Source: Actinomycetota bacterium (GTDB lineage Bacteria > Actinomycetota > Actinomycetes > S36-B12 > UBA10799). Taken from it: a DNA stretch of 64,000 nucleotides. Position numbers and translations under genes: made by a program. Where the stretch lies: assembly GCA_020637055.1 (NCBI GenBank), contig JACJWR010000002.1:558001-622000 (forward strand), read 5' to 3'. Numbering within the stretch: the stretch's first letter is position 1; the number at the start of each line of letters is the position of its first letter. Positions 41,195 to 49,941 of the stretch are shown here, in pieces. A model generated the notes under the pieces. The model was not told the origin of the DNA and did no database searches. It saw only the letters and a program-made list of their open reading frames with translations.

Positions 41195-42838
41195 ATGGAA
41201 CTGCCGCGAACGACAGCCGAATCCCCGCTCGCATCCCGCACCCACACTGTGATGAACCAGCCTGGTCCTCTTCCCGATTTCGACGCCATCGCGGACGACG
41301 CGGTATTGCGGGAAGGTCTGGCCACTTTCGGTGCCGATCCGCACACGCTGGGTACGTTGGGGAAGTTGGCCGGTTCGGCCGAGGCACGGGAGATCGGGCG
41401 CCTCGCCGACGTCAATCCCCCGGTGCTGCACACCCACGACCGCTACGGCAATCGGATCGACGAGGTCGAGTTCCACCCGGCGTGGCACGAGTTGATGGCG
41501 ACGGCGGTCGGCCACGGACTGCACGCCTCACCGTGGTTGGCCGAGCATCCGGCCCCGCACGTCACCCGGGCGGCGGGCTTCATGGCCTGGTATCAGGTGG
41601 AGGCCGGCCACGGCTGTCCGATCTCGATGACCTATGCCGCGGTCCCGGCACTGCGCACCACCCCTGAGGTGGCCGCCCGGTTCGTCCCCGGTCTGGCGTC
41701 CGCACAGTACGACTTCGGCCTTCGCCCGCCGGCGGACAAACGCGGATTGATCGCCGGCATGGCGATGACCGAGAAGCAGGGTGGGTCGGATGTGCGCGCG
41801 AACACGACGCGGGCCTACCCGGCGGCGAACGGCTTCCGCCTCGTGGGGCACAAGTTCTTCTGTTCGGCCCCGATGTCCGATCTGTTCCTGGTGCTGGCCC
41901 AAGACGGCGACGCCGGACTCAGTTGCTTCGTGGTGCCGCGGGTGCTTCCGGACGGCACCAGGAATCCGTTCGACATCATGCGGCTCAAAGACAAGCTGGG
42001 CAACCGGTCCAACGCGTCCTCGGAGATCGAATTCAACGGCACCTATGCCGAGCGGCTCGGCGAACCGGGCCGAGGTGTGCCCACCATCGTCGAGATGGTC
42101 TCGGCCACCAGGCTCGACTGCGTCTTGGGCTCGGCGGCGTTGATGCGGCGGGCGCTGACTGAGGCCGGATGGCACGCCGCCAATCGTGCGGCATTCGGCC
42201 GCACCCTCATCGATGCCCCGCTGATGCGCGCGGTACTCACCGACTTGGCCCTCGAGGTGGAGGCGGCCCAGTGGCTGGGGCTTCGCTTGGCCGCCGCGGT
42301 GGACAACGGGGAGGATGCGCTGCGCCGCATCGGCCTGCCGATGAGCAAGTACTACGTCTGCAAGCGGGCTCCAGGACAGATATTCGAAGCGATGGAGGCG
42401 CTCGGCGGATCCGGCTACGTGGAGGACTCGGGTCTGCCTCGGCTGTATCGGGAGGCGCCGGTCAACTCGATCTGGGAAGGGTCGGGCAGCATCAACGCGC
42501 TGGATCTGCTGCGGGCTTTGGCGAAGTCGCCGGAATCGCTCGACGCATGGTTGGCTGAGATCGCACCGTTGCGCGGCGTGGATCGGTCCACTGACACGGC
42601 CATCGTGAACGTGCTCGACACCCTCGCGGCCGACCCGGAGCGGCTGGAGGTGTCCGCCCGTTGGCTCGCCGAGCAGATGGCGCTGCTGCTGAGCGCGGCG
42701 CAACTGGTTCAGCACTCCGCGCCGGGAATCGCGGAGGCGTTCATCCGGCGCCGTTTCGACAACACCGCCGGTACCGTGGGAGCGACCCTGACAGGTGGCG
42801 ATGCCGACGTGCTCGAACGCGCTCTGCCGATCAGGTAG
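41195..42838 (+). CDS. Acyl-CoA dehydrogenase, AidB-like
   Basis: The 547-residue protein has the long ACAD form: N-terminal helices, the beta domain with MAMTEKQGGSDVRANTT near 190, and the C-terminal helices with EAMEALGGSGYVEDS near 395 and IWEGSGSIN near 430. Length and the GYVEDSGLPRLYREAPVNSIWEG stretch (partly quoted) fit the AidB/isovaleryl-CoA dehydrogenase-like branch. It binds FAD and probably oxidises a branched acyl-CoA, or serves an AidB-like alkylation-protection role. It ends with an 8-bp overlap of convergent zapE. Confidence 0.92.
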   Translation: MELPRTTAESPLASRTHTVMNQPGPLPDFDAIADDAVLREGLATFGADPHTLGTLGKLAGSAEAREIGRLADVNPPVLHTHDRYGNRIDEVEFHPAWHELMATAVGHGLHASPWLAEHPAPHVTRAAGFMAWYQVEAGHGCPISMTYAAVPALRTTPEVAARFVPGLASAQYDFGLRPPADKRGLIAGMAMTEKQGGSDVRANTTRAYPAANGFRLVGHKFFCSAPMSDLFLVLAQDGDAGLSCFVVPRVLPDGTRNPFDIMRLKDKLGNRSNASSEIEFNGTYAERLGEPGRGVPTIVEMVSATRLDCVLGSAALMRRALTEAGWHAANRAAFGRTLIDAPLMRAVLTDLALEVEAAQWLGLRLAAAVDNGEDALRRIGLPMSKYYVCKRAPGQIFEAMEALGGSGYVEDSGLPRLYREAPVNSIWEGSGSINALDLLRALAKSPESLDAWLAEIAPLRGVDRSTDTAIVNVLDTLAADPERLEVSARWLAEQMALLLSAAQLVQHSAPGIAEAFIRRRFDNTAGTVGATLTGGDADVLERALPIR

Positions 42839-43847
42839 GGCGCACGGCCAGCGCGCCGAGGCGCGACAGGCAACGGTAGTACTTCTTCCGGTAGCCCCCG
42901 GCAAGCATCTCCGGGGCGAAGATGTCTGTGAGCGAATGCCCCGAACCGGCCACCGCCACCTGTCGGTCGTACAACCGGTCGACGAATACGACGAATCGCA
43001 AGGCGTCGGCCTGGTCCCGGAGCCGAACGACGTCCTGCAGGCCCACCAACGACAAATCTGACACCAGCGCCCCATATTTCGACGGATGCACCGTCCGCAG
43101 ATGCGCCAGCAGGTCGGTGAAATCATCGAGGGTCGAATCCGGGGTGGTTCCCACCAGATCGACAAGATCCTCACGGTCGAACACTTCGGCCCGGGCCACC
43201 TCGCCACGATGCCGATAATCCTCGCCGTCGATCCGAAGCACGTCGAAGTGCGCCGCCAACCCTTGGATCTCACGCAGGAAATCATCGGCAGCGAACCTGC
43301 CTTCGCCGAGACGATCCGGCAGCGTGTTGCTGGTGGCGGCCAGGCGAACGCCGCGGTCGACGAGTTGGGAGAGAAACGTCGACATCAGCACGGTGTCGCC
43401 GGGGTCGTCGAGCTCGAACTCGTCGATGCACACCAGGGCCCGATCCGAGAACGCGGTCACCGCATTCGCGAAGCCGAGCACTCCGATCAGATTGGTGTAT
43501 TCGACGAAGGTGCCGAACGACTTGGGACCCCGATGGGCGTGCCACAAGGCCGCCAGCAGGTGGGTCTTGCCGACTCCGAAACCACCGTCGAGGTAGACGC
43601 CCGGCCGCGCCTCGGGCGGCGCCGCGCGGCGTCGCAGCCAACGTCGGCCGGCGTTGCCGGCTCCGGCACCGCGTTCCGCGGCGAATGCCTCCAGGGCCGC
43701 TCTGGCGGCGCCTTGGCTGGGCCGTGCCGGGTCGGCCAGATAGGAGTCGAAACTGACCCGGGCGAACTGCGGAGGTGGCACCAACGAGGCCAACAACTCG
43801 TCATTGTCGGGAGCGGGGTTGCGCGTGCTCAGGCGTGCGATCACCAC
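42831..43847 (-). CDS. zapE: AFG1/ZapE-family ATPase
   Basis: The 338-residue protein has Walker A GGFGVGKTH at 88-96 and Walker B LVCIDEFELDDPGD near 138, followed by the AFG1 family core to the C-terminus. ZapE is a cell-division-associated P-loop ATPase; yeast AFG1 acts in mitochondrial protein quality control. GTG at 43847 is listed; another GTG follows at 43844. TAGGGT (43856-43861) ends 8 nt upstream. Confidence 0.92.
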   Translation of the reverse strand: MVIARLSTRNPAPDNDELLASLVPPPQFARVSFDSYLADPARPSQGAARAALEAFAAERGAGAGNAGRRWLRRRAAPPEARPGVYLDGGFGVGKTHLLAALWHAHRGPKSFGTFVEYTNLIGVLGFANAVTAFSDRALVCIDEFELDDPGDTVLMSTFLSQLVDRGVRLAATSNTLPDRLGEGRFAADDFLREIQGLAAHFDVLRIDGEDYRHRGEVARAEVFDREDLVDLVGTTPDSTLDDFTDLLAHLRTVHPSKYGALVSDLSLVGLQDVVRLRDQADALRFVVFVDRLYDRQVAVAGSGHSLTDIFAPEMLAGGYRKKYYRCLSRLGALAVRPT

Positions 43848-43903
43848 GGCGCTCTACCCTAGGCCACCCGGGGCAGCCGAGCGCACGCCGCAACGATTCC
43901 GGC

Positions 43904-43909
43904 CACAAT
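43904..43909 (+). promoter_or_regulatory. -10-like CACAAT, leaderless
   Basis: CACAAT ends 6 nt before the ATG at 43916, the same arrangement as at the rhomboid gene (29310-29315). Confidence 0.4.
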
Positions 43910-43915
43910 GGCCCA

Positions 43916-44668
43916 ATGGATCTCATCTACCCGCACCATCGACCGAATCTGACTCGGGAGGACCTGCTTGAGGTCTATGCGTGGCCCGAGGAGGGTTCCT
44001 ACCTGCGCGCCAACATGGCGGCGAGCATCGACGGTTCGGCACGCGACGATGACGGCCGCTCCGAGGGGATTTCGAGCCCGGCGGACAAGGACGTCTTCAA
44101 GTTGTTGCGCCACACCGCCGACGCCGTCGTGGTGGGGGCGGGCACGGTGACCGCCGAGAACTACGGCCCGATGCCGGTGCGCGAGGAGTGGCAGAGCTGG
44201 CGGGCCGCAAATGATCGGTCGCCGCTGGTGCCGGTGGTGGTGGTGACCAACCATGCCTCGATCTCGCCGGAGGCCCGGGTGTTCAGCGGCCCGCCCGGTT
44301 CGTCTCTCGTCGCCACTGCCGGGTCTGCGGATCCGGAACGCCTCCAGGCTCTGCGTCAGGTCACCGAGGTGATCGTCGTCGGAGACGACGAGGTCGACGT
44401 CCCGACACTTCGGTCGGCATTGACCGAACGTGGACTCTCGCGACTGCTCACCGAAGGGGGTCCACACTTCCTCGCCTCCGCTCTGCCGATTCTCGACGAA
44501 CTCTGCCTCACCACCAGTCCGTTGATCCTCGGGGCACCCGTCGAAGGTGCGAGACCGGCACCGGACTTGCTCGGCGGAATGGAGGTGGCGAGTCGGAAGG
44601 CAACATTGAAGTCGGTGATTGCCGCCGACGACTCGCTGTTGGTGGTGTGGAACACCGCCGACCGGTGA
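43916..44668 (+). CDS. RibD C-terminal domain reductase (pyrimidine reductase family)
   Basis: The 250-residue protein is a stand-alone RibD-C/DHFR-like domain: ANMAASIDGSARDDDGRS near 31-48, VGAGTVTAENYGP near 74, LLTEGGPHFLAS near 180. In riboflavin synthesis RibD-C reduces the ribose side chain with NADPH, but many isolated copies have other or unknown substrates, and no rib genes are adjacent. ATG at 43916 is supported by the upstream -10 candidate; an earlier in-frame start overlaps zapE. Confidence 0.88.
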   Translation: MDLIYPHHRPNLTREDLLEVYAWPEEGSYLRANMAASIDGSARDDDGRSEGISSPADKDVFKLLRHTADAVVVGAGTVTAENYGPMPVREEWQSWRAANDRSPLVPVVVVTNHASISPEARVFSGPPGSSLVATAGSADPERLQALRQVTEVIVVGDDEVDVPTLRSALTERGLSRLLTEGGPHFLASALPILDELCLTTSPLILGAPVEGARPAPDLLGGMEVASRKATLKSVIAADDSLLVVWNTADR

Positions 44669-44752
44669 CAGAATGAGGCCCTGCGCGAGCACCCGCCCGC
44701 GTGATCGGCTGTGCGCGACGTGTTCTCGCGCAGCACTTGACTGGAGGTAGGA

Positions 44753-45046
44753 ATGGCAGACACCGGAGACATCAAGGCCAAGGCTGCGGACGCGGTCGAA
44801 GAGGTCAAGGCAAAGGCGACCGAACTGGGTGAGAAGGCCAAGGACGTCGTCTCGGACCTCGCCGACAAGCACGGCGACAAGGCGGCCGACGCGTTGAAGA
44901 GCACCACCGACTTCATCGACGAGAAGACCGGTGGGAAGACCGCCGCGGTGTCCGAGAAGGTCAACCAGGCGGCGCAGGCGGCCACCGGAGCGGTGAAGAA
45001 CGCGGCCAGCGCCGTCGACGACGCCACGGACGGCAGCGGGGCCTAG
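44753..45046 (+). CDS. MT0933-like small antitoxin/stress-type protein
   Basis: The 97-residue protein is built of Lys/Ala/Asp/Glu amphipathic helices with loose 11-residue periodicity (IKAKAADAVEEVKAKATELGEKAKD), like LEA or MT0933/Rv0909-type proteins. The ATG follows a strong GGAGGTAGGA. Rv0909 was called an antitoxin, but no toxin gene lies next to this copy, so a structural or stress role is equally possible. The DNA ligase gene starts 4 nt after its stop and may be coupled. Confidence 0.75.
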   Translation: MADTGDIKAKAADAVEEVKAKATELGEKAKDVVSDLADKHGDKAADALKSTTDFIDEKTGGKTAAVSEKVNQAAQAATGAVKNAASAVDDATDGSGA

Positions 45047-45049
45047 GGA

Positions 45050-46168
45050 GTGACCGACGCGGCGGGTGCGCGGTCCGCAGGTGCGACATCCGATGCGGAA
45101 TCCGCCGTCACCGTGCGCCCGCCGTGCGCCGTCATGTTGGCCAAGGCCGGTGGCGACCAGGTGCCCACCGGCGACTTCTTCTACGAGCCGAAGTGGGACG
45201 GATTCCGTTGCCTGATCTTCTCGCTCGAGGATGAGGTGTTGCTGCAATCACGCAGCGAGGAAGACATGTCCTATGCGTTCCCGGAAATGACCAAGGCCGC
45301 CGCCGCGCTGCCCAGCGGAACCGTGCTCGACGGCGAACTCACGGTCGTGCACGACGGCCGGATCGACTTCGCAGTCCTCTCCTCCCGGCTCCGACCGAGA
45401 TCCGAGACCGGGGGCAATATCGATGCGCTGGCGTCCCAGCATCCGGCTCTGTTCATCGCTTTCGACGTCGTGGCGCTGCCGGGAATCGACCTGAGACCGA
45501 TGGGCGCCTGGGAACGCCACCTCAGGCTGGCCGAGCTGGAACTGCCGACCGGGATGGTGCGCACGCCTGCCACCAGGGACCCCCGGGAAGCGGCTCGGTG
45601 GGCCGAGGTGGTGGCCGGTGCCGGCCTGGACGGCGTGATCGCCAAACCACTGGAGAGTCCCTACCAACCCGGGGTGCGCGCGCTGACCAAGGTCAAGCCG
45701 TCCCACACCGCTGACGTGGTGGTCGCCGGCTGGCGCCCCCACAAACAACCGGGCCCCGACGGTTCACCCGTGGTCGGTTCACTACTGCTCGGCGTCTACG
45801 ACGATCACCGGCAACTGCACCACATCGGCTCCGCATCGTCTTTCAGCGCGGCACGTCGGCGTGAATTGACCGAGGAGTTGGCACCGCTGGCGATATCCGA
45901 GACGGCCGATCACCCCTGGCGGGAAGCCGGCCCCGGAGTCCGGGTGCCCGACCTGCCGAATCGCTGGCGGCGCACCCCGAACAAGGCTCTTGTGCTGCTC
46001 TCCCCGGAGCGGGTGGCGGAGGTCCGCTACGACGCGATGATCGGCAACAGGTTCCGGCACGTGGCCGGGTTCCAGCGTTGGCGCCCGGATCGGGAACCCG
46101 CCAGTTGCCGATTCGACCAGTTCCCCGAGATCGACCGGTTGGCGGTCGACGAGGTGCTGGGTTGGTAG
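45050..46168 (+). CDS. ligC: ATP-dependent DNA ligase, LigC type
   Basis: The 372-residue protein has the nucleotidyltransferase motif I EPKWDGFR with the AMP-accepting Lys near 48, motif III/IIIa (LFIAFDVVALPG near 136), motif IV (DGVIAKPLESPY near 198) and motif V (LTKVKPSHTADVVV near 215), followed by an OB domain. Size and order match actinobacterial LigC, used in base-excision or end-joining repair with AEP polymerases. GTG start 4 nt after the upstream stop. The polymerase partner is the next gene, convergent. Confidence 0.93.
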   Translation: MTDAAGARSAGATSDAESAVTVRPPCAVMLAKAGGDQVPTGDFFYEPKWDGFRCLIFSLEDEVLLQSRSEEDMSYAFPEMTKAAAALPSGTVLDGELTVVHDGRIDFAVLSSRLRPRSETGGNIDALASQHPALFIAFDVVALPGIDLRPMGAWERHLRLAELELPTGMVRTPATRDPREAARWAEVVAGAGLDGVIAKPLESPYQPGVRALTKVKPSHTADVVVAGWRPHKQPGPDGSPVVGSLLLGVYDDHRQLHHIGSASSFSAARRRELTEELAPLAISETADHPWREAGPGVRVPDLPNRWRRTPNKALVLLSPERVAEVRYDAMIGNRFRHVAGFQRWRPDREPASCRFDQFPEIDRLAVDEVLGW

Positions 46169-46184
46169 GTGCCGGAGTCGCTGG

Positions 46185-47219
46185 TCAGTCGTCGCGTTTG
46201 CGTCTGCTCGGGGCGACCCGGCGTGGTTCGCCGGGCATCTTCGGGTAGTCCGGCGGGTACGGCAGGTCGCCGAGGCCACTGGCGAGATCCCGCTCCCACA
46301 TCTGCAACGCCGGCGAGAGGTCGAACGCCTGATCCAGCATCCCCAGCCATGGATCCGGCGCCCCCAACAGCTCAGGCACGGTGCGCAAGGTGAAGTCGTC
46401 GGGTCGCACGTGCGGCAGATCGTCCCAGGAGACCGGCATCGACACGGTCGCGAGGGGGCGTGCGCGCAACGAATACGCCGAGGCCATGGTGCGATCCCGC
46501 GCCGCCTGGTTGAAGTCGATGAACACGCGCTCCCCTCGCTCCTCCTTCCACCAGGACGTGGTGACCCCGCTGGGATCGCGCCGCTCCAGTTCGCGGGCGA
46601 TGGCGATCACCGCATGCCGCACCTGGACGAAGCTCCATCGCGCAGCGATTGGCACGAAGACGTGAACTCCCCTGCCGCCGGAGGTTTTGACATAGGACTG
46701 CCAGCCGAGTTCGGTCAGCAAGTCCCGCGCGGCCAGCGCGGTTCGGGAAGCATCGGCGAAGTCGCAGCCGGGGGCTGGATCGAAGTCCAACCGCAGTTGA
46801 TCCGGCAGATCGACCTCGGGGGTTCGAACCGGCCATGGATGGAAGGTGATGGTTCCCATCTGGGCCGCCCAGACGACAGTCGCGGGTTCGTCGGGCGAGG
46901 GGCACACCTCGACCGCGGTGCGGCCGGACGGGAACGTGATCTCCGCGGTGCCGACCCAGTCCGGCGCCCCTCTGGGGACTCGCTTGGAGTAGAAGCCGTC
47001 CTCACCCAGAGTCATCCCCGGGTGTACCCCTTTGGGCCAGCGCTCCAAAGTGGTCGGCCGCCGCCCGACCGCCGTCAACAACCGGGTGGCGACAGTTTCG
47101 TAGTACTCGGCCACGTCCCCCTTGGTGGCGCCCGCGGCCGGGAAAACCACCCGATCCGGGCTCGAGACGCGGACGGACCGCCCGCCGAGCTCGATCGTGA
47201 GCGGTGAGCTCGTCGTCAT
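46185..47219 (-). CDS. LigD-type primase-polymerase (AEP) domain protein
   Basis: The 344-residue protein is a stand-alone PolDom: RPTTLERWPKGV near 54, the catalytic DFDP near 143, VKTSGGRGVHVFVP near 177 and DFNQAARDRTMASAYS near 229. These archaeo-eukaryotic primase-type polymerases extend DNA ends with ribonucleotides in repair. It is convergent with ligC (16-bp gap), the common PolD1/LigC-style arrangement. No ku gene is present in the window. TAGCCT (47227-47232) ends 7 nt before the ATG. Confidence 0.93.
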   Translation of the reverse strand: MTTSSPLTIELGGRSVRVSSPDRVVFPAAGATKGDVAEYYETVATRLLTAVGRRPTTLERWPKGVHPGMTLGEDGFYSKRVPRGAPDWVGTAEITFPSGRTAVEVCPSPDEPATVVWAAQMGTITFHPWPVRTPEVDLPDQLRLDFDPAPGCDFADASRTALAARDLLTELGWQSYVKTSGGRGVHVFVPIAARWSFVQVRHAVIAIARELERRDPSGVTTSWWKEERGERVFIDFNQAARDRTMASAYSLRARPLATVSMPVSWDDLPHVRPDDFTLRTVPELLGAPDPWLGMLDQAFDLSPALQMWERDLASGLGDLPYPPDYPKMPGEPRRVAPSRRKRDD

Positions 47220-47248
47220 GCGCGTGAGGCTAGCCGATCGCCGTGGGT

Positions 47249-47707
47249 TCAGGGGTCTGAAGTCGGCTCGAGCACCAGCGAAACGGAGTTGATGCAGTAG
47301 CGCTGGTCGGTCGGGGTCGGATACCCCTCACCGGAGAACACGTGACCGAGGTGGGAGCCACAACTGGCGCATCTGACTTCCGTGCGCACCATGCCCAGCG
47401 AGCGGTCTTCCAGCAGCATCACCGAGTCCCCGGCCAACGGAGTGAAGAACGACGGCCACCCGCAGTGGGAGTCGAATTTCGCATCGCTGGTGAAGAGCTC
47501 CGCGTTGCACGCTCGGCAGCGGTAGACCCCGCGGGTCTTGGTGTGCTCGTACTCTCCGGTGAACGGACGTTCGGTGCCGGCCAAGCGCAGCACCTGATAG
47601 GCCTGCGGATCGAGGATGGCCCGCCACTCGGACTCCGACCGCTGCACCGGGAGGGGCGTTCCGTCAGGCCTCTGCGGGCCGTCCTGCGCCGGCGTGGAGG
47701 CGCTCAT
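47249..47707 (-). CDS. msrB: Peptide-methionine (R)-S-oxide reductase
   Basis: The 152-residue protein has both zinc CxxC pairs (CRAC near 72, CASC near 115), GWPSFF near 90 and the catalytic Cys in RYCINSVSL near 140. Length is standard for MsrB, which reduces methionine-R-sulfoxide in proteins. The ATG overlaps the hemQ stop by 4 bp, and the heme-gene cluster placement is conserved in actinomycetes. Confidence 0.95.
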   Translation of the reverse strand: MSASTPAQDGPQRPDGTPLPVQRSESEWRAILDPQAYQVLRLAGTERPFTGEYEHTKTRGVYRCRACNAELFTSDAKFDSHCGWPSFFTPLAGDSVMLLEDRSLGMVRTEVRCASCGSHLGHVFSGEGYPTPTDQRYCINSVSLVLEPTSDP

Positions 47708-48432
47708 GAGTCCGGGTAGATCATCGCCACCAACTCCTCGAGTTCGTACCGGCGACCGGTGTAGAAGGGGATTTCTTCGCGCACATGCAGTCGTGCCTTG
47801 GACGCTCGGAGATGGCGCATGAGGTCCACGATCCGGAACAGTTCGTCGGCCTCGAACGCGAGCAGCCACTCGTAGTCGCCGAGTGCGAAACTGGCCACCG
47901 TGTTGGCTCTGACGTCTGGGTACTCCCGCCCCATCATCCCGTGCTCGACCAGCATTTCGCGGCGTTCCTCGTCCGGCAGCAGATACCACTCGTAGGAGCG
48001 TACGAACGGGTACACGCATACGTAGGGTCGCGCCCGCTCATCCGCCAAGAAGGCCGGCACGTGGCTCTTGTTGAACTCCGCCGGCCGGTGCAGCGCCATC
48101 TGCGACCACACTGGCTGCAGCGTCCGACCCAGTTCCGTGCGCAGCACGCCGTGGTACGCCCGCTGCAGTTCCTCACTGGTCTCGGCGTGTGCCCACAACA
48201 TCAGATCGGCATCGCCGCGTAGGCCGCCCACGTCGTACCACCCACGGACCACCACGTCGCCTGCGGCGGCTATCGCCTCCGACACCTCGATCACGGCCTT
48301 CTCCGGGTTGTCGACCGGAACGCGGCTCGATCGGAACACCGACCACGTGGTGTAGCGGATCATCGAATTGATCTCACGTGCGGTTTTCCCCCGGCCCGCA
48401 GTCCGGGCCCCGTTCTCCGCTTGCTCAGCCAT
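47704..48432 (-). CDS. hemQ: Coproheme decarboxylase (chlorite dismutase family)
   Basis: The 242-residue protein shows YPFVRSYEWYLL near 145, with the conserved catalytic Tyr, and the heme-ligand region near 165-185 (LVEHGMMGREYPDV). Length and position next to the coproporphyrinogen oxidase gene identify HemQ/ChdC, which converts coproheme III to heme b in the Gram-positive pathway. Its start overlaps the hemG/cgoX end by 8 bp. Confidence 0.94.
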   Translation of the reverse strand: MAEQAENGARTAGRGKTAREINSMIRYTTWSVFRSSRVPVDNPEKAVIEVSEAIAAAGDVVVRGWYDVGGLRGDADLMLWAHAETSEELQRAYHGVLRTELGRTLQPVWSQMALHRPAEFNKSHVPAFLADERARPYVCVYPFVRSYEWYLLPDEERREMLVEHGMMGREYPDVRANTVASFALGDYEWLLAFEADELFRIVDLMRHLRASKARLHVREEIPFYTGRRYELEELVAMIYPDS

Positions 48433-49870
48433 AGTTCTCCACTACGTCCTCCGACAACTCTCGGGCCACCTTCTTCGCAGCCTGCCGTCCAGATGCGATG
48501 CACGACGCGATTCCCACACCGTCGTACGAGGCGCCGGCCAGCGCAACTCCAGGGGCGTCGGCCAACGATTCCCGCGCACGGTTGACCACGTCGACGTGGC
48601 CGACGCGATACTGCGGAAGGGCCTTGGACCAACGAGTGACGCGGTGGTCCACCGTGACCGGGGGCAAGCCGACGATGGCTCCCAACTCCGCTCGGGCGAG
48701 CGAGGCCAACGCCTCGTCGTCGCGCTCCAGTACCGCGTCGTCGCCGTACCGGCCGTAGGACGCCCGAACGATGGTCAACCCGCGCGGAGTCGCGGTTTTC
48801 GCGGCTCGAGCGGCCCACTCCCACTTGTTCGTCACGAAGGTGACGCCCTTGACGTGGTAGTCCTCGATCGGGGGCACCAAGAACCCGGTTCCGGCCAATT
48901 CCGGCACCTGCGACGTCCGGTAGGCGAGGGTGACCACGGCTACGCTGGCCGCATCGATCGAACGCAGTTGAGCCGCGGCGAACGGAGCACTGGTCCGCAA
49001 CAGGGTCGCCGCCTGTGCCGCCGGCACCGCCAGCACCACAGCGTCGAACTCGAAGGTGCCCTTGCTGCCGGTCACCTGCCACCGGCGTCCGGACCGGCGG
49101 AGGTTCTTGACGGTGCATCCGGTGCGCACGTGCGCCCCCTGGGCGACCAACACCTCAGCGGACTTGCTCGCCAGCCGCGCCACCCCGTTGCGCAATCCGG
49201 CGAACACCGGACCCCGGCGAGCCCCCGCGGCGATCGCCGAACCACTTCGCACCGCGCGGGCGGCTTGCAGCAGCGACTTGTCCCGCGCGAGTTGCCGGAA
49301 CAGCGAAGGATTGACCATCCGCAGACTCAACTCATCCGGATTGCCCGCATAGACGCCGGCCAGCAGCGGTTCGGTGAGGCGGTCGACGACCTCCCGGCCC
49401 ATTCGTTCGGAGATGAATTCGCCGACCGAGACGTCGTCGGCCACCTCGGGGCGACTCTTCAGCTGGTCGATCGGGATGCGCAACAGACCGGGTAACGACA
49501 TGATCCGCGCGGCGGCCAGGCTGCGCATGTCGGTGGGCACACCGCTCACCAGTCCGACCGGGAGTTCCCGCAGGTGGCCGCCGCTGAGCACGTAGGCGGT
49601 CCTTGACGCCGGATGCACGATGGACGGTTTCAACCCCACTTCGGCGGCCATGCGTAGGGCTTCGGGGCGCACTGCGAGCATTGATTCGGCCCCGGCATCC
49701 ACCGTGACCGATCCGATGTCAGTCGTCTGCAACTTCCCGCCGACCTGCTCGGCGGACTCGAACACTGTGACATCGCAGTCGCCCTGCTTGAGCAACTCCA
49801 GGCCGGCCGCGAGGCCGGTGATGCCGCCGCCGATCACGGCCACGTCGTAGCGGTCGGTCAGGTCAGCCAT
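48425..49870 (-). CDS. hemG: Coproporphyrinogen III / protoporphyrinogen oxidase (HemY type)
   Basis: The 481-residue flavoprotein begins with an FAD Rossmann motif (AVIGGGITGLAAGLELL, residues 10-26) and ends with the FAD-binding segment LAGASYDGVGIASCIASG. Length fits the oxygen-dependent HemY/CgoX family. With HemQ in the same operon it probably acts on coproporphyrinogen III. ATG with GAGGAGG 7 nt upstream. Confidence 0.94.
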   Translation of the reverse strand: MADLTDRYDVAVIGGGITGLAAGLELLKQGDCDVTVFESAEQVGGKLQTTDIGSVTVDAGAESMLAVRPEALRMAAEVGLKPSIVHPASRTAYVLSGGHLRELPVGLVSGVPTDMRSLAAARIMSLPGLLRIPIDQLKSRPEVADDVSVGEFISERMGREVVDRLTEPLLAGVYAGNPDELSLRMVNPSLFRQLARDKSLLQAARAVRSGSAIAAGARRGPVFAGLRNGVARLASKSAEVLVAQGAHVRTGCTVKNLRRSGRRWQVTGSKGTFEFDAVVLAVPAAQAATLLRTSAPFAAAQLRSIDAASVAVVTLAYRTSQVPELAGTGFLVPPIEDYHVKGVTFVTNKWEWAARAAKTATPRGLTIVRASYGRYGDDAVLERDDEALASLARAELGAIVGLPPVTVDHRVTRWSKALPQYRVGHVDVVNRARESLADAPGVALAGASYDGVGIASCIASGRQAAKKVARELSEDVVENYG

Positions 49871-49941
49871 GCGCCGCGCCTCCTCGGTGTGTCCCGTCAG
49901 ACGTTCTTCCAGGCTAGCCCCTGCGAAGCCAGGAGCCTCCG

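Noticed and set aside
44753..45046. Toxin-antitoxin system
   Set aside because: The MT0933-like protein has no adjacent toxin gene; the neighbours are RibD-C and a DNA ligase.
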